DNA from: CAXBDP01 sp041689935
Lineage (GTDB): Bacteria; Bacteroidota; Bacteroidia; Cytophagales; Cyclobacteriaceae
NCBI GenBank assembly: GCA_041689935.1
Contig: JBDNFI010000055.1
Span: forward strand, 19,904 to 83,903
DNA length: 64,000 nucleotides
Direction: 5' to 3'
This document shows positions 25,867 to 35,178 of the stretch, one piece after another. Every line of letters begins with the position of its first letter. Within the stretch, counting starts at the first letter, position 1. The notes beneath the pieces were generated by a model, which was not told the origin of the DNA, did not search any database, and saw only the letters and a program-made list of their open reading frames with translations. Position numbers and translations under genes: made by a program.

Positions 25867-26696
25867 ATCGTATAGGTATGCGGCTGATACAAATGCTCTG
25901 GCTGGATAATCAAACCGTATTTGCTAGGGCTACTGAGGATTTCTTTGCAGGCAAGTATTCTGAACAAATAGCGGGAGGTTTCGTCATTCAAGAGCAATCG
26001 GTAATAGTCCGCTTGTTGTTGATCATCCATGGCACGCTGCATGCCGGCCATTCCACGATTATAGGAAGCCGCCACCGTGGTCCAGTTTCCAAACTTCTCA
26101 TAGGCCTTGAGCAAATAGCGACAAGCTGCCTCGGTAGCTTTGCTGGGATCGTATCGCTCGTCCACATCGCGGGTTACTTTTAGTCCGTATTCCTTGGCAG
26201 TACCTTCTAGCAATTGCCAAAAACCTACTGCCATAGCTGGAGACACTTTATTCATCAGGTCACTTTCGATAATCGCCAAGTACTTGAAATCATCCGGCAC
26301 GCCATATTTGGCCAGAATAGGCTCAATAGCGGGTAACCAGCGGTTCGCCCGCTTGATCATAAATATGGTATTGTTGTGCCAATACGTGTTGATATGCAGC
26401 TCCCGATCGAATCGCTCCCGAATATCCCACACCTCCATATTAACGGCTTCGCTTGCAAAATACAGCTCCGTAGGCAATGGCCAAGATTTGGCATTGGTAA
26501 AGGCTGCCATCTCGGTTGGATTTGCACGGATGGTTTCCGTGAGAGGGTTTTCTGCAGTTGGTTCGTTTACATTGATTTGCGGCTGCAATTCATAGATCAC
26601 AGGCGAATCATTTGCCCCAAATTCTTTGTAGCCAAAATAAGCGAGTAAAAAAATCCAAGGCAAAAACTGCAAAAACGCACGGAAATTATTCTTCAT
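25713..26696 (-). CDS. Lytic transglycosylase (SLT domain)
   Basis: The 327-residue protein has an N-terminal membrane anchor (FLPWIFLLAYFGYKEFG) and an SLT domain: AIIESDLMNKVSPAMAVGFW, with the catalytic glutamate, then AACRYLLKAYEKFGNW and VAASYNRG. The C-terminal stretch with DDDIKDLISFAKAQG and VRRGELYEIKIPL is a LysM-like fold. It cleaves peptidoglycan glycan strands from the inner-membrane side of the periplasm. Its 3' end is present in a second copy beyond the RAYT element. Confidence 0.88.
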   Translation of the reverse strand: MKNNFRAFLQFLPWIFLLAYFGYKEFGANDSPVIYELQPQINVNEPTAENPLTETIRANPTEMAAFTNAKSWPLPTELYFASEAVNMEVWDIRERFDRELHINTYWHNNTIFMIKRANRWLPAIEPILAKYGVPDDFKYLAIIESDLMNKVSPAMAVGFWQLLEGTAKEYGLKVTRDVDERYDPSKATEAACRYLLKAYEKFGNWTTVAASYNRGMAGMQRAMDDQQQADYYRLLLNDETSRYLFRILACKEILSSPSKYGLIIQPEHLYQPHTYTIVSIDDDIKDLISFAKAQGIDYKTLKLYNPWLRTDKLTVRRGELYEIKIPL

Positions 26697-26753
26697 ATCA
26701 ATCCAAATTCAAGTGTAATACTGTAAGATACACAAGCGCAATGAATCTTAATA

Positions 26754-27494
26754 TTAGAAATTTGGCGAAAGGAGATATTTGGAATAAAAATCGTCGATTA
26801 CTTTCACCGCATCCGTTGCATTGTCCACCACGTTGAAAAGGTGTAGATCTTCTGGTGAAATAAAGCTTTCCTGCTCAAGCATGTTTTGCTTTATCCAATC
26901 TACCAATCCCGACCAGTATTTCTCACCCACCAGCACAATGGGGAATCGACCAATTTTCCGAGTTTGGATCAGCGTAAGTGCTTCAAACAATTCATCGAAC
27001 GTGCCAAAGCCGCCAGGCAATACCACAAAGCCTTGTGAATATTTGGTGAACATCACCTTGCGCACAAAGAAATAATCGAACGTGATCAGCTTATCTTGAT
27101 CAATATAAATATTGTTAAATTGCTCGAAAGGCAAATGAATGTTGAGGCCGACTGACTTTCCATTTTCGCTATGGGCACCTTTGTTACCGGCCTCCATAAT
27201 CCCTGGGCCGCCACCCGTAATAACGCCATAGCCATGACGCACCAATTTGGCAGAAATCTCCTCGGCCATTTTATAATACGGATGTGTATTTGGCGTACGA
27301 GCTGACCCAAAAATGGTAACACAAGGGCCAATTTTACCTAGCTTTTCGAATCCTTCTACAAATTCGGATAACACCTTAAAAATCACCCATGAATCAGAGC
27401 TTTTTATCTCATTCCAATCTTTCTCTTTAAAGGCCTTTCTAATTTTTTCTTCTTCTTCTTTACTTACTTGAGAGATATCGTTGTTTATAGCCAT
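26754..27494 (-). CDS. LOG-family (TIGR00730) Rossmann-fold phosphoribohydrolase
   Basis: The 246-residue protein has the LOG family signature PGGFGTFDELFEAL and the phosphate-binding loop ITGGGPGIMEAGNKGA. Characterised members remove the ribose phosphate from cytokinin or purine nucleotides, so a nucleotide 5'-monophosphate nucleosidase role is plausible. The start at 27494 (MAINNDISQ) is favoured over the longer frame at 27506. The first ~35 residues are charged and helical. Confidence 0.85.
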   Translation of the reverse strand: MAINNDISQVSKEEEEKIRKAFKEKDWNEIKSSDSWVIFKVLSEFVEGFEKLGKIGPCVTIFGSARTPNTHPYYKMAEEISAKLVRHGYGVITGGGPGIMEAGNKGAHSENGKSVGLNIHLPFEQFNNIYIDQDKLITFDYFFVRKVMFTKYSQGFVVLPGGFGTFDELFEALTLIQTRKIGRFPIVLVGEKYWSGLVDWIKQNMLEQESFISPEDLHLFNVVDNATDAVKVIDDFYSKYLLSPNF

Positions 27495-27590
27495 GTTCTT
27501 TATCAATAAAATTTTTTATAACAATTTACGTTCTTCCATTCTCATTTTTCACGAGTATAGAAAAGAGCTTAATCAGAAACGTAGGTAACA

Positions 27591-28490
27591 TCATTTGGTT
27601 CTAAATAAGTCGCTCAATGCGGCTTTTACACCGGTAAATTCGAATTGGAATCCAGCCTGGATCAATTTATCGCATGAAACTTTATTGCCACCCAACACAA
27701 TTTGGCTCATTTCGCCAAGTGCAATTTTAAGCAAAAATCCTGGCACTGCTATGGGCACATATACTTTATTTGAGGCGTTGGCTGCCCATTGCGTGAACTC
27801 CCTATTGGTGCTTGGCTCAGGCGCTACAGCATTGTAGATGCCACTAATGCCTTCATTTTCTAACCCGAACTGGAAAAGCTGAACCAAATCATTGATATGG
27901 ATGGTGCTCATATATTGAGCTCCCGAACCAATTGGAGCTGCCACCGGAGGCTCCAATATTTTTGGCAAAGCGCCGCCTTCACGGCTCAAGACCACACCTA
28001 TGCGCAAAGTAACCAATCGGATTCCCATATTTTCTATTGGAGCTATTTTAGCTTCCCATTGCTGGCACACCTCGGCGAGAAAATCGTTTCCCGCTTGTGA
28101 TGATTCGGTTAATAATGTGTCACCCGTATAGGCTCCATAATAGCCAACGGCAGATGCTGAAATAAACACCTTGGGTTTGATGGCCTGCTTGGAGATATGC
28201 GAGAGCAATAACTCACTCGAAAGTGTGCGGCTATCCATGATGGCTTTTTTGCGGGAGGATGTCCATCTGCCTTCTCCTACATTAGCTCCGGCTAAGTGGA
28301 TAATGGCTTCCATGCCGTCTAGCGCGCCGTCTTCTAAATACCCTTTGGCCAAGTCCCATATAAAAGCAGGAAACTCATCATCCTCCCGCTTGCTTCTACT
28401 CACGTGATATACTTGGTGGCCATTGTCTCGAAGGAGGCGACTTAGTTTTACCCCAATCATTCCAGTGCCGCCAGTTATTAATATTTTCAT
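27591..28490 (-). CDS. TIGR01777-family epimerase (extended SDR)
   Basis: The 299-residue protein starts MKILITGGTGMIGVKLSRLL, the glycine-rich dinucleotide-binding motif, and contains IIHLAGANVGEGRWTSSRK, the signature of the TIGR01777 (YfcH-type) family. The C-terminal half has the family DUF1731 region (IALGEMSQIVLGGNKVSCDK). Members have no proven substrate. It stands alone and is divergent to the lipoprotein at 28563, with 72 bases between starts. Two GCGGGAGG octamers lie inside. Confidence 0.85.
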   Translation of the reverse strand: MKILITGGTGMIGVKLSRLLRDNGHQVYHVSRSKREDDEFPAFIWDLAKGYLEDGALDGMEAIIHLAGANVGEGRWTSSRKKAIMDSRTLSSELLLSHISKQAIKPKVFISASAVGYYGAYTGDTLLTESSQAGNDFLAEVCQQWEAKIAPIENMGIRLVTLRIGVVLSREGGALPKILEPPVAAPIGSGAQYMSTIHINDLVQLFQFGLENEGISGIYNAVAPEPSTNREFTQWAANASNKVYVPIAVPGFLLKIALGEMSQIVLGGNKVSCDKLIQAGFQFEFTGVKAALSDLFRTK

Positions 28491-28562
28491 AATCTAATTC
28501 AGATAAAATGATGCTGCCTTTTTTTTAACTTGCCAAGCGTTCGAAATGTTAATTTTTAGCAA

Positions 28563-29036
28563 ATGAGAAAATTCATTCTACCCCTTTCCATTCTATTTAT
28601 TTGCCTGTTGCAAGCCTGTGCAGAAAAAGATAATTTGAAGGAAAAAGATTCAATTCTCTTCAATATACCTGAATTGGTGAATAAAACACCCGAACAGGTG
28701 ATTGAAATTTTGGGTGAACCCGATTCGGCCTATACTCAATACGTGGTGACGATTCCAGTATATACCCAATGGTGGAATGATAAAGGACTGGAAATACAAT
28801 ACTTAGAACCTGATAAACGCTCAAAAGATATTGTAATTCACAAAGCTGGGCCTCTTCCTTTTGATCCTTCTACTTTGGCCTTGTTTGGATTAGAACCGAT
28901 GTCACCTACGGTGTCCAACCCTCGATCGAACCTACGCTGGTCAGATATGCAAGGCTTCAAGACCATTCATTTTTACAATCGATTAGAGAACCAAAATGGA
29001 GAAGTAAACTTTCAATTATTTTTTAAAGCTGAGTAG
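28563..29036 (+). CDS. Lipoprotein of unknown function
   Basis: The 157-residue protein has a lipoprotein signal (LSILFICLLQAC, Cys at residue 19) and a mature part with VNKTPEQVIEILGEPDSAYT, similar to the SmpA/OmlA-type pattern of small outer-membrane lipoproteins (a helix then a hairpin after LGEPD). I do not recognise a named family. It is monocistronic and ends just before a strong terminator. Confidence 0.65.
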   Translation: MRKFILPLSILFICLLQACAEKDNLKEKDSILFNIPELVNKTPEQVIEILGEPDSAYTQYVVTIPVYTQWWNDKGLEIQYLEPDKRSKDIVIHKAGPLPFDPSTLALFGLEPMSPTVSNPRSNLRWSDMQGFKTIHFYNRLENQNGEVNFQLFFKAE

Positions 29037-29055
29037 CCGTCCCAAATTGAGCATA

Positions 29056-29083
29056 AAAAAACCGACGCTCAGTCGGTTTTTTT
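29056..29083. terminator. Bidirectional Rho-independent terminator
   Basis: An 11-bp perfect stem (AAAAAACCGAC, loop GCTCA, GTCGGTTTTTT) sits between the convergent lipoprotein (ends 29036) and TonB receptor (ends 29103). Confidence 0.9.
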
Positions 29084-29102
29084 AGTTTAAATTAATTTCC
29101 TG

Positions 29103-31967
29103 CTATTCTATCAAGTAAGCAAACGACATGGAGAATGTGCTCCCCAATTGTGAATTTTGAAAGACATAATCCACGTCTTTGAATGATTGCGTAAACTTAT
29201 ATTGCGCATTGAGCAAATTGGTTGCAGAGAATTTCACTGACCAATGGCTATTCAAGTTCTTCCTCACATTCATATCGAGCATCGCTCTAGGTTGTTCGAA
29301 GACATTTGGCGTGCCGCCTACGGAAACCACCGTCATGCGCTCACCCGATACATTGAAGCTAAGATTGCTACTCCATCCACTGAAGGGATTTTCGTAGTTT
29401 ACATAGGCATTTACGATGTACGGTGCTTGCCCAAATAGCGGACGGAATGATTTTGCTTCTGGATCGTTTAACCTGATTAAGCTCAGTTCCCCTTCAGAAA
29501 TATCCACTCTTGAGTTGATTAGCGTAACGTTGGTTCCCAATTTGAAATCCTTCAAGCTTGGTGAAAGTGCTTCTAGGCTTTTGCGAACTTCAAATTCCAC
29601 TCCCATTACTCTTGCTGATGGCACATTTCTGAAATTAAATTCCAATGCCAAATCATTTGTAAGAGGGTTTATAGCTCTTTCGATTGGGTTTTGGAAGTTT
29701 TTGTAAAATGCACTTACGGAGATGACCTCACCCGCGCTAGGGAACACTTCCCAACGCAAATCGATATTATCGATGGTAGTTCTCTCCAAATTCGGGTTAC
29801 CTAGCAATAAGAAATCGCCAAGGAAATCGAAGGTGGCAAAGCGCGCTAATTCTCTAAAGGTAGGCCTTGCCAATGTACGACCGTATCCAAATCTAAAATT
29901 GGAATTAGGGTTCACACTGTAGGTAATATTTAATGCTGGCAGGAGGTCATTTCTTTTGAGATTAGCAAATCGAAGTGAATCTACCAAGGAGGCATCTCCC
30001 ATTTCGAGGGCGATATCTGTTTGCTCAAATCTAACTCCTATACTGGCTCTCAATTTTTCACTAAGCGCTAAATCACCCATAACGTAGGCCGCAGGGATGG
30101 TTTCGCTTGCGCTATACGTACCAGTAGAAGGTTGCTCTCTGAGGTACAAACCGAAATCAAAATTGGCATCGCCTAACTTACCAATGTTTCCATCGCTAAA
30201 ATATGTGTCGATGTCATTGTTATAAAAAGTAGTGCTTGGGCCATTGATATATTCAAATACTCTTTCGTCAAAATCTCTTTCTTTGTAGGTATAGCTAGCT
30301 CCAAATTTAATTTTGGAGCCGTTGCGGCCAGCCATATTGAAGGGGACTTCGAAATTGACTTTGTTATCAAAGTTTATTTCTTCCATTGATCGGAAAAAAC
30401 GACTTGGTCGCCTTACATTATTAGAAAGGGCATCATAAGCCGTATCACCTTCCATCAATACTTCTGCAAGGTTATTAAAGAAACGCAAGTCTGGTTCTTC
30501 TTGTGTAGAAAGGGTTGCAGAGGAAATCCAATTCATATTGATTCCATTTGCACCAAAAGAATGACTTCCTTTCAATTGGGCACTATTGAGCACGCGCTCC
30601 ACATATTGCAGTGATCTTGCCTGGATGATTCGGCTGTCGTCTTCACCTCCCGCGTTGAATGGGAATTGGCCTTCTTGATATCTGGTGGTTCCTTCTGCAC
30701 TTTGGTTGCGCATTAGGTTCAGGCCAATTTTATTTCTGTCATTAATTTTCAACGTAGTATTGAATAGCCCTCCCCAAAGCACATTATCTCTTCCCATTTC
30801 GTCATTGAACAGGTACAATGGAGCCAAGCTTTCTTCGGTTACCGTACCTGGCAATAGGAATCGGCCGGTGCTTCCATTATCGTAATATTCGTAAGAGCGG
30901 GTATACGTGACGCCTCCTACAAAGCCTAAATCTTTGCCCAAAAATTTCACTTGATTGCCTATAGAAAATGAAGCGGAATGATTGATTGGCGCTTGAGTCA
31001 CCGTAGGTGCCATGGAGGTACGGATAGCCCTCGTATCTCTGTCAAGTTCGGCGGCTAATTGCGGATTATTGAAAACCGCGCCGAAGGCAGGTACACCATT
31101 TTGCAATTCTTGCGGGAGGTTTCTTGCGGCATCTCTAAATCCCAACGCATGGCCTTTACCCAAATCATGGTAAAGGAAATTGTTATTCAACGAGGTATTG
31201 GTATTGAAGCCACCACTAGCCGAAAATTGCATGGTAAAACTTTCAGGAAATTCTTTAGTACTCACGTTCACCAATCCTCCCGCAAAACTTGCTGGCAGTT
31301 CTGGCGAAAAGGTTTTGTACACGATAATATTGTCGATCAAGTTGGTTGGAAATAAGTCCATTTGCACGGTATTTATGTTAGGATCCAACCCTGGAATTTC
31401 TGCGCCATTGAGGGTAGTTTTGCTATATCTATCTCCTAATCCTCTCACATACACGTATTTTCCTCCTTGTACGGATACGCCCGTCACTCTTTGCATGGCT
31501 GCCGCAGCATCTGCATCACCCAAACGGGAAAACTGATCAGAAGCAATTGCATCTAATACCAACGAAGACTTTTTTTGGATCGTCAAAAGCGCGTTTTCAT
31601 TATTTCTGATTGCTTGGGCAGACACCACAATTTCTTGTAGGCCTAGGGTTTCTTCTCTCAATCTGATGTTAATGATGGTAACTTCTCCTTCTTTAATTTC
31701 CACTCCCTCAATTATTTGCGAGGTGTAGGAAATATAAGAAATCTGAATAGTGTAAATACCTAGCTCGATATTGTTAATACTAAATTTGCCATCGAGATCG
31801 GTACCACTGCCAATACCCAATCCAGTAATGCCAACTGAAGCACCGATTAAGGCTTCGCCAGTTTCATCATCAATGATAGATCCTCTAAGTATACCTTTTT
31901 GCGCAAAGGCACTTTGGCCGGCAAGGGTAATGATTAAAAAGAGCAATAATACGGATAAATTTTTCAT
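29103..31967 (-). CDS. TonB-dependent receptor with carboxypeptidase-like N-domain
   Basis: The 954-residue protein has a signal peptide (MKNLSVLLLFLIITLAGQSAFAQ), then a CarboxypepD-regulatory-like domain (GILRGSIIDDETGEALIGAS), then a plug (ALQ-like MQRVTGVSVQGGKYVYVRGL, NIIVYKTFSPELPA) and a barrel that ends SFAYLIE. It imports an unknown ligand across the outer membrane with energy from TonB. It is transcribed after the surface lipoprotein gene at 32045, from which a hairpin separates it; this may make the receptor a second, weaker unit of the same operon. Three GCGGGAGG octamers are within it. Confidence 0.9.
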   Translation of the reverse strand: MKNLSVLLLFLIITLAGQSAFAQKGILRGSIIDDETGEALIGASVGITGLGIGSGTDLDGKFSINNIELGIYTIQISYISYTSQIIEGVEIKEGEVTIINIRLREETLGLQEIVVSAQAIRNNENALLTIQKKSSLVLDAIASDQFSRLGDADAAAAMQRVTGVSVQGGKYVYVRGLGDRYSKTTLNGAEIPGLDPNINTVQMDLFPTNLIDNIIVYKTFSPELPASFAGGLVNVSTKEFPESFTMQFSASGGFNTNTSLNNNFLYHDLGKGHALGFRDAARNLPQELQNGVPAFGAVFNNPQLAAELDRDTRAIRTSMAPTVTQAPINHSASFSIGNQVKFLGKDLGFVGGVTYTRSYEYYDNGSTGRFLLPGTVTEESLAPLYLFNDEMGRDNVLWGGLFNTTLKINDRNKIGLNLMRNQSAEGTTRYQEGQFPFNAGGEDDSRIIQARSLQYVERVLNSAQLKGSHSFGANGINMNWISSATLSTQEEPDLRFFNNLAEVLMEGDTAYDALSNNVRRPSRFFRSMEEINFDNKVNFEVPFNMAGRNGSKIKFGASYTYKERDFDERVFEYINGPSTTFYNNDIDTYFSDGNIGKLGDANFDFGLYLREQPSTGTYSASETIPAAYVMGDLALSEKLRASIGVRFEQTDIALEMGDASLVDSLRFANLKRNDLLPALNITYSVNPNSNFRFGYGRTLARPTFRELARFATFDFLGDFLLLGNPNLERTTIDNIDLRWEVFPSAGEVISVSAFYKNFQNPIERAINPLTNDLALEFNFRNVPSARVMGVEFEVRKSLEALSPSLKDFKLGTNVTLINSRVDISEGELSLIRLNDPEAKSFRPLFGQAPYIVNAYVNYENPFSGWSSNLSFNVSGERMTVVSVGGTPNVFEQPRAMLDMNVRKNLNSHWSVKFSATNLLNAQYKFTQSFKDVDYVFQNSQLGSTFSMSFAYLIE

Positions 31968-31992
31968 TTTTGTAGGGTATGTAAAATGTAAA

Positions 31993-32021
31993 TAGAAGCA
32001 CCTTTAGAAAAGGTGCTTCTA
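31993..32021. terminator. Stem-loop between surface lipoprotein and TonB receptor genes
   Basis: A 12-13 bp perfect stem (TAGAAGCACCTTT against AAGGTGCTTCTA) with a tiny loop lies in the 77-base gap. On the minus strand it is followed by TTTACAT, a poor T tract. It may attenuate or process the operon message instead of ending it. Confidence 0.6.
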
Positions 32022-32044
32022 TTGATCAATAAGTTTGTTTAAGA

Positions 32045-34003
32045 CTATTTAAGTATTCCATACGCTTCAGCGGCTGTCCATCCACCTAGCATCCAGTTTG
32101 TAGAACCAAATGCACCGATATGATTGACGTTTTGGTAGGTAAATCCATTGACTGAACTAGCAGGTATAGCAGAGCGCCCATGGGTAAATACAAGGCCACC
32201 AGCTGCTGGTAAAGGATTGAAATTCCCTTGGGCAATGCTGCTAAGTTGTGGATTGCCTATTATGTTATCGTTTGCTTGTAAATGCGATACCAATGGAGCA
32301 AAAGGAGTAACTCCATCGCCAGAAGCAACATACTCTAAAGTGGTGTTTGTACCGATATTGAAGAATATATTGTTTTTGAAGGCGAGATCACCATTTGCAA
32401 GTCGATCGCGGGAGGTATTGCCAGCTGCACCTACAGCAGTCAAATTGATTCCTCTTGAGAAATTCATTAAGATTGAATTGTGGATAAATACTCCAGAACC
32501 TTCTGTCATAAACATGGCATTGGCATTGTTTCCACCCGTTCCCTGACCAATCAAGGTAAGGTTGTAAATCTGTGGTTGAGAGAATACAGCCGCAGATAAG
32601 TTGCCACTATGTGCGCCATCACTTTCAAATCCACGATCGGATGCAGTAAAGTTTGGCTCTTGGTAGGATATCCAGAATTGGTTCTGACCTCTCCAGCCGA
32701 AATCCCAATCGAAAGAATCATCTTGATTGTAAAGGGAAGCTAGGTAAGAAGTATTGACAGTACCACCGAACCACTCAAAACCATCGTCATCAAATCCCCA
32801 AACTTCGATATGGCTGATTTCTGTACCACGACCAACGCCACCCATTGTCAGTCCATTGATTTCATTTCCTGCACCGATGTTGGTAGCACCGTGGCGTAGA
32901 GAAACATACTTCAATACTCCAGAATCGTCATTTTCATTACTCCCACCATATACGCCTCTACTTTCGGTAGATGGCAGACCTTCGATAAGTGTTTGGGAGT
33001 TTGCATGGTTGATTGGTGCATCTCCCAATATGATAAGCCCACCCCACAGTGCGCGTGCGTTAATTGGAAGGTCATCAATTCTCGACAAATCATCTGCCTC
33101 AGCAGTGAATATGATTGGCTCATTGGCCGTGCCCGCAGCATTGATGGTCGCGCCTTTGGCTACTATAAGTGCAGAAGCATTCTCTGCTTGACCTGGAGCA
33201 CCTTTGATTACTGTACCTGGCTGGATAGTTAGTGTCTGACCTGGGTTTACATACACAAAACCTTCGATCACATATATTTTGTCTTTGGTCCAAGTAGTAG
33301 TACCTGTACCACCTGCGTTAATGTCGCGAACTCGAACCACTTGCTGCGTAATATTTGTAGTGATGGCTAATGCAGAAGATTGGCCATCGGAGTCGGAAAT
33401 AGTGAACGTATGCACCACAGCTTGACCTAGCACACCTACTTGAGGTGTATAAACATAGGTAACAGAACCACCCAAATCATTGGCAGCAAAGTTTTTGGTG
33501 AGCGTACCAGGAGCACCTGCACTTACCGCTACCGTTACATCTGCTATACCATCCGCAGCTGATGCTGAGATAGTTAGACTTGCCTCGTTAGCTACAGCTA
33601 TCGTAAGCTCGCTTTCACCACCCGGTGCAGTTAATGTAGGAGCAGGGTTAGGTTCTACCGTCACATTTAGCGTAGCAGTAGCTGTGCGGTTTTGATTATC
33701 TGTCACTGTAAAAGTAATACTCCCTGTGGTAGATGGTACAGTTACATTTACAGCACTATTAAAAGTGTTTCCATTGAATGTACTTGGCAAAGTAGCATCT
33801 GCGCCACTTGCTGTGATACTTAAAATACCCGCCGGAGCCGATACACTTAAACCAACTTCTGTTAGTTGACCTGCTCTAGCAGATACGCTGCCCGGAACCA
33901 CAGTAATTGTAGGTGGATTAGCCGGTTCTTCGTCTTGACCACATGAGGTGATTACTGCGAACATTGGAATGAGTAATAGGAGCAAAGAGAATCTTACTTT
34001 CAT
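32045..34003 (-). CDS. Large surface lipoprotein with Ig-like repeats and beta-helix
   Basis: The 652-residue protein has a lipoprotein signal (LLLIPMFAVITSC). Residues of about 30-240 hold Ig/cadherin-like repeats (GSITFTVTDNQNRTATATLN, then VVHTFTISDSDGQSSALAI). Then a domain starts IYVIEGFVYVNPGQTLTIQP and goes on to repeated Gly/Asn-rich turns, like a right-handed beta-helix. There is no evident type IX C-terminal domain. Such proteins are often encoded beside a TonB receptor, as here, and may be surface partners that catch the ligand. The ligand is unknown. Confidence 0.7.
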   Translation of the reverse strand: MKVRFSLLLLLIPMFAVITSCGQDEEPANPPTITVVPGSVSARAGQLTEVGLSVSAPAGILSITASGADATLPSTFNGNTFNSAVNVTVPSTTGSITFTVTDNQNRTATATLNVTVEPNPAPTLTAPGGESELTIAVANEASLTISASAADGIADVTVAVSAGAPGTLTKNFAANDLGGSVTYVYTPQVGVLGQAVVHTFTISDSDGQSSALAITTNITQQVVRVRDINAGGTGTTTWTKDKIYVIEGFVYVNPGQTLTIQPGTVIKGAPGQAENASALIVAKGATINAAGTANEPIIFTAEADDLSRIDDLPINARALWGGLIILGDAPINHANSQTLIEGLPSTESRGVYGGSNENDDSGVLKYVSLRHGATNIGAGNEINGLTMGGVGRGTEISHIEVWGFDDDGFEWFGGTVNTSYLASLYNQDDSFDWDFGWRGQNQFWISYQEPNFTASDRGFESDGAHSGNLSAAVFSQPQIYNLTLIGQGTGGNNANAMFMTEGSGVFIHNSILMNFSRGINLTAVGAAGNTSRDRLANGDLAFKNNIFFNIGTNTTLEYVASGDGVTPFAPLVSHLQANDNIIGNPQLSSIAQGNFNPLPAAGGLVFTHGRSAIPASSVNGFTYQNVNHIGAFGSTNWMLGGWTAAEAYGILK

Positions 34004-34204
34004 AACTTTCTTTTATGGTTATTTACTGACAGCAAAATTGAGCATTTAGTATTACCTCTTGCCTTCGCTTTTATTACAAATTTGTTAAATAAGCTTCCCC
34101 GATATTATTGAAATGTTACCTAAACAACCTAAAATTATGGGCTAAAGCGAACCATATAAATGAGTGTAGAATACTGTATTTCAGGAAATTAAGTATTAAA
34201 AGAA

Positions 34205-34239
34205 AATCCTCCCGCATTCGGTAGAAAAGCGGGAGGGTT
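34205..34239. repeat. Hairpin made of an inverted GCGGGAGG pair
   Basis: CCTCCCGC at 34208-34215 pairs with GCGGGAGG at 34229-34236, loop 13. It is in the non-coding gap upstream of the surface lipoprotein gene, not next to a gene end, so its role as a terminator is unclear. The remainder of 34004-34400 has no gene that I can support. Confidence 0.7.
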
Positions 34240-34411
34240 AGGTTTGATCTTATAGAAATATCTCAATAAGTGACAAAGAACTTGGCATTTGCGTGGCGAA
34301 TACCAGCCTCCCATAATCAGGCTGAAATACAATTGAAGGGCTTCGGCGGGTGGTGCTTTTTGTAATACGATATAAGCCCTTCCCAAAGTGGAGATATAAA
34401 ACTTCCTATAC

Positions 34412-34610
34412 TGATTAAAAGAATCTGCTTCAAAAACTACAGAAATGTATTGAAGAAAATTATTAAAAAAGCAGAAAGAAATGAACGCGTTGAATGCTTG
34501 AAAGTGCTGCGAAAAAGAGCGAAATTTTAAAGGGAATGCAAATTGGCATCGTAATAATAACCCATAGAATTATGTAGCTCAAAAGTAATAGATCACAAAA
34601 TAGATGTATT
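34412..34610 (+). pseudogene. Decayed RAYT (Y1) transposase remnant
   Basis: The stretch aligns by eye with the RAYT gene at 25270-25470. Matching parts include GATTAAAAGAATCTGCTTC against GATTTAAAGAGTTTACTTC, KKIIKKAERNERVECL-type reading, and CATAATAATAAGCCAATAG against CGTAATAATAACCCATAG. Stop codons (for example the TAA near 34527) and drift break the frame, and the N-terminal HUH part is missing. It ends just before the left copy of the ~350-bp repeat. Confidence 0.65.
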
Positions 34611-34658
34611 TAAGCAGAAGGAACACTTTAAGCGCATGCCTTAACAATGCCGGCGTAC

Positions 34659-35008
34659 CCTCCCGCATACGCATCAGTAAATAATTGATACGGCTCGGCT
34701 ATTCTTAGAATATCCGCCTATACGGAGTTGCAGAACCAACTCATAAATCTCCAACAAAAATCGAAGAGACCCTACTTGTCTAATATAGCTAACACCACTA
34801 TATGCTACATGACATAAAGGTGACAGTATGTTGACGCAATACCCTATGTTGAATCCGCTATACTTTTGCTGAGAACAAAATTATATCTGAAATGGAAAGA
34901 AACAATTTAGCAAAAAGATTAAAGGAGATAAGAACTCTCAGAGGGATGTCTCAAGAATATTTGGCCGAGGAAGCACGGGTAAGTCTACAAACCATTCAAA
35001 GAATTGAG
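34659..35008. repeat. Left copy of ~350-bp direct repeat
   Basis: This 350-bp stretch matches 39466-39812 with about 19 substitutions and one 3-base gap by my alignment. Identity starts exactly with CCTCCCGC, the reverse of the dispersed octamer. It contains a promoter-like region and the first 39 codons of an XRE regulator gene, and it ends within that gene at an abrupt junction. Confidence 0.92.
34892..35008 (+). pseudogene. Truncated XRE regulator gene (first 39 codons)
   Basis: The frame starts like the intact gene at 39696 (MERNNLAKRLKEIRTLRGMS) and reads through Glu39, with Gln33 in place of Arg33. At 35009 it runs into the reverse strand of a dehydrogenase gene and is lost. Confidence 0.9.
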
Positions 35009-35134
35009 GCTATCCTCCTCTAAGACAACCAGTAAAATCTTAGCATCTTCACTGGCCATTTTTTTTGCAGTTGTAAATCCTATTAGTCCTGACCCACCGA
35101 TGATGACGGCCACTTTATTTTCTAGACGCTCCAT
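35009..35134 (-). pseudogene. 5' fragment of a short-chain dehydrogenase gene
   Basis: Minus-strand reading from ATG at 35134 gives 42 codons: MERLENKVAVIIGGSGLIGF, followed by TTAKKMASEDAKILLVV. This is the Rossmann opening of an SDR enzyme (GGSGLIG as glycine motif). The gene stops abruptly at the junction with the XRE fragment, so at least 200 codons are missing. It lies 44 bases downstream of the alcohol dehydrogenase gene and was probably the last gene of that operon. Confidence 0.85.
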
Positions 35135-35178
35135 TTTTCTTGGAATTAATTATTAAAAATTATTTCGAGTTGGCTAAA

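Noticed and set aside
26140..26648. Plus-strand frames opposite the transglycosylase
   Set aside because: Antisense to the SLT domain; no start context and no recognisable product.
32045..34003. Type IX sorting domain on the large surface protein
   Set aside because: The C-terminus (GGWTAAEAYGILK) has no CTD pattern, and a lipobox is at the N-terminus.
34189..34386. 65-codon minus-strand frame near the octamer hairpin
   Set aside because: It includes the hairpin itself and has no homology that I can see; chance frame in a decayed gap.
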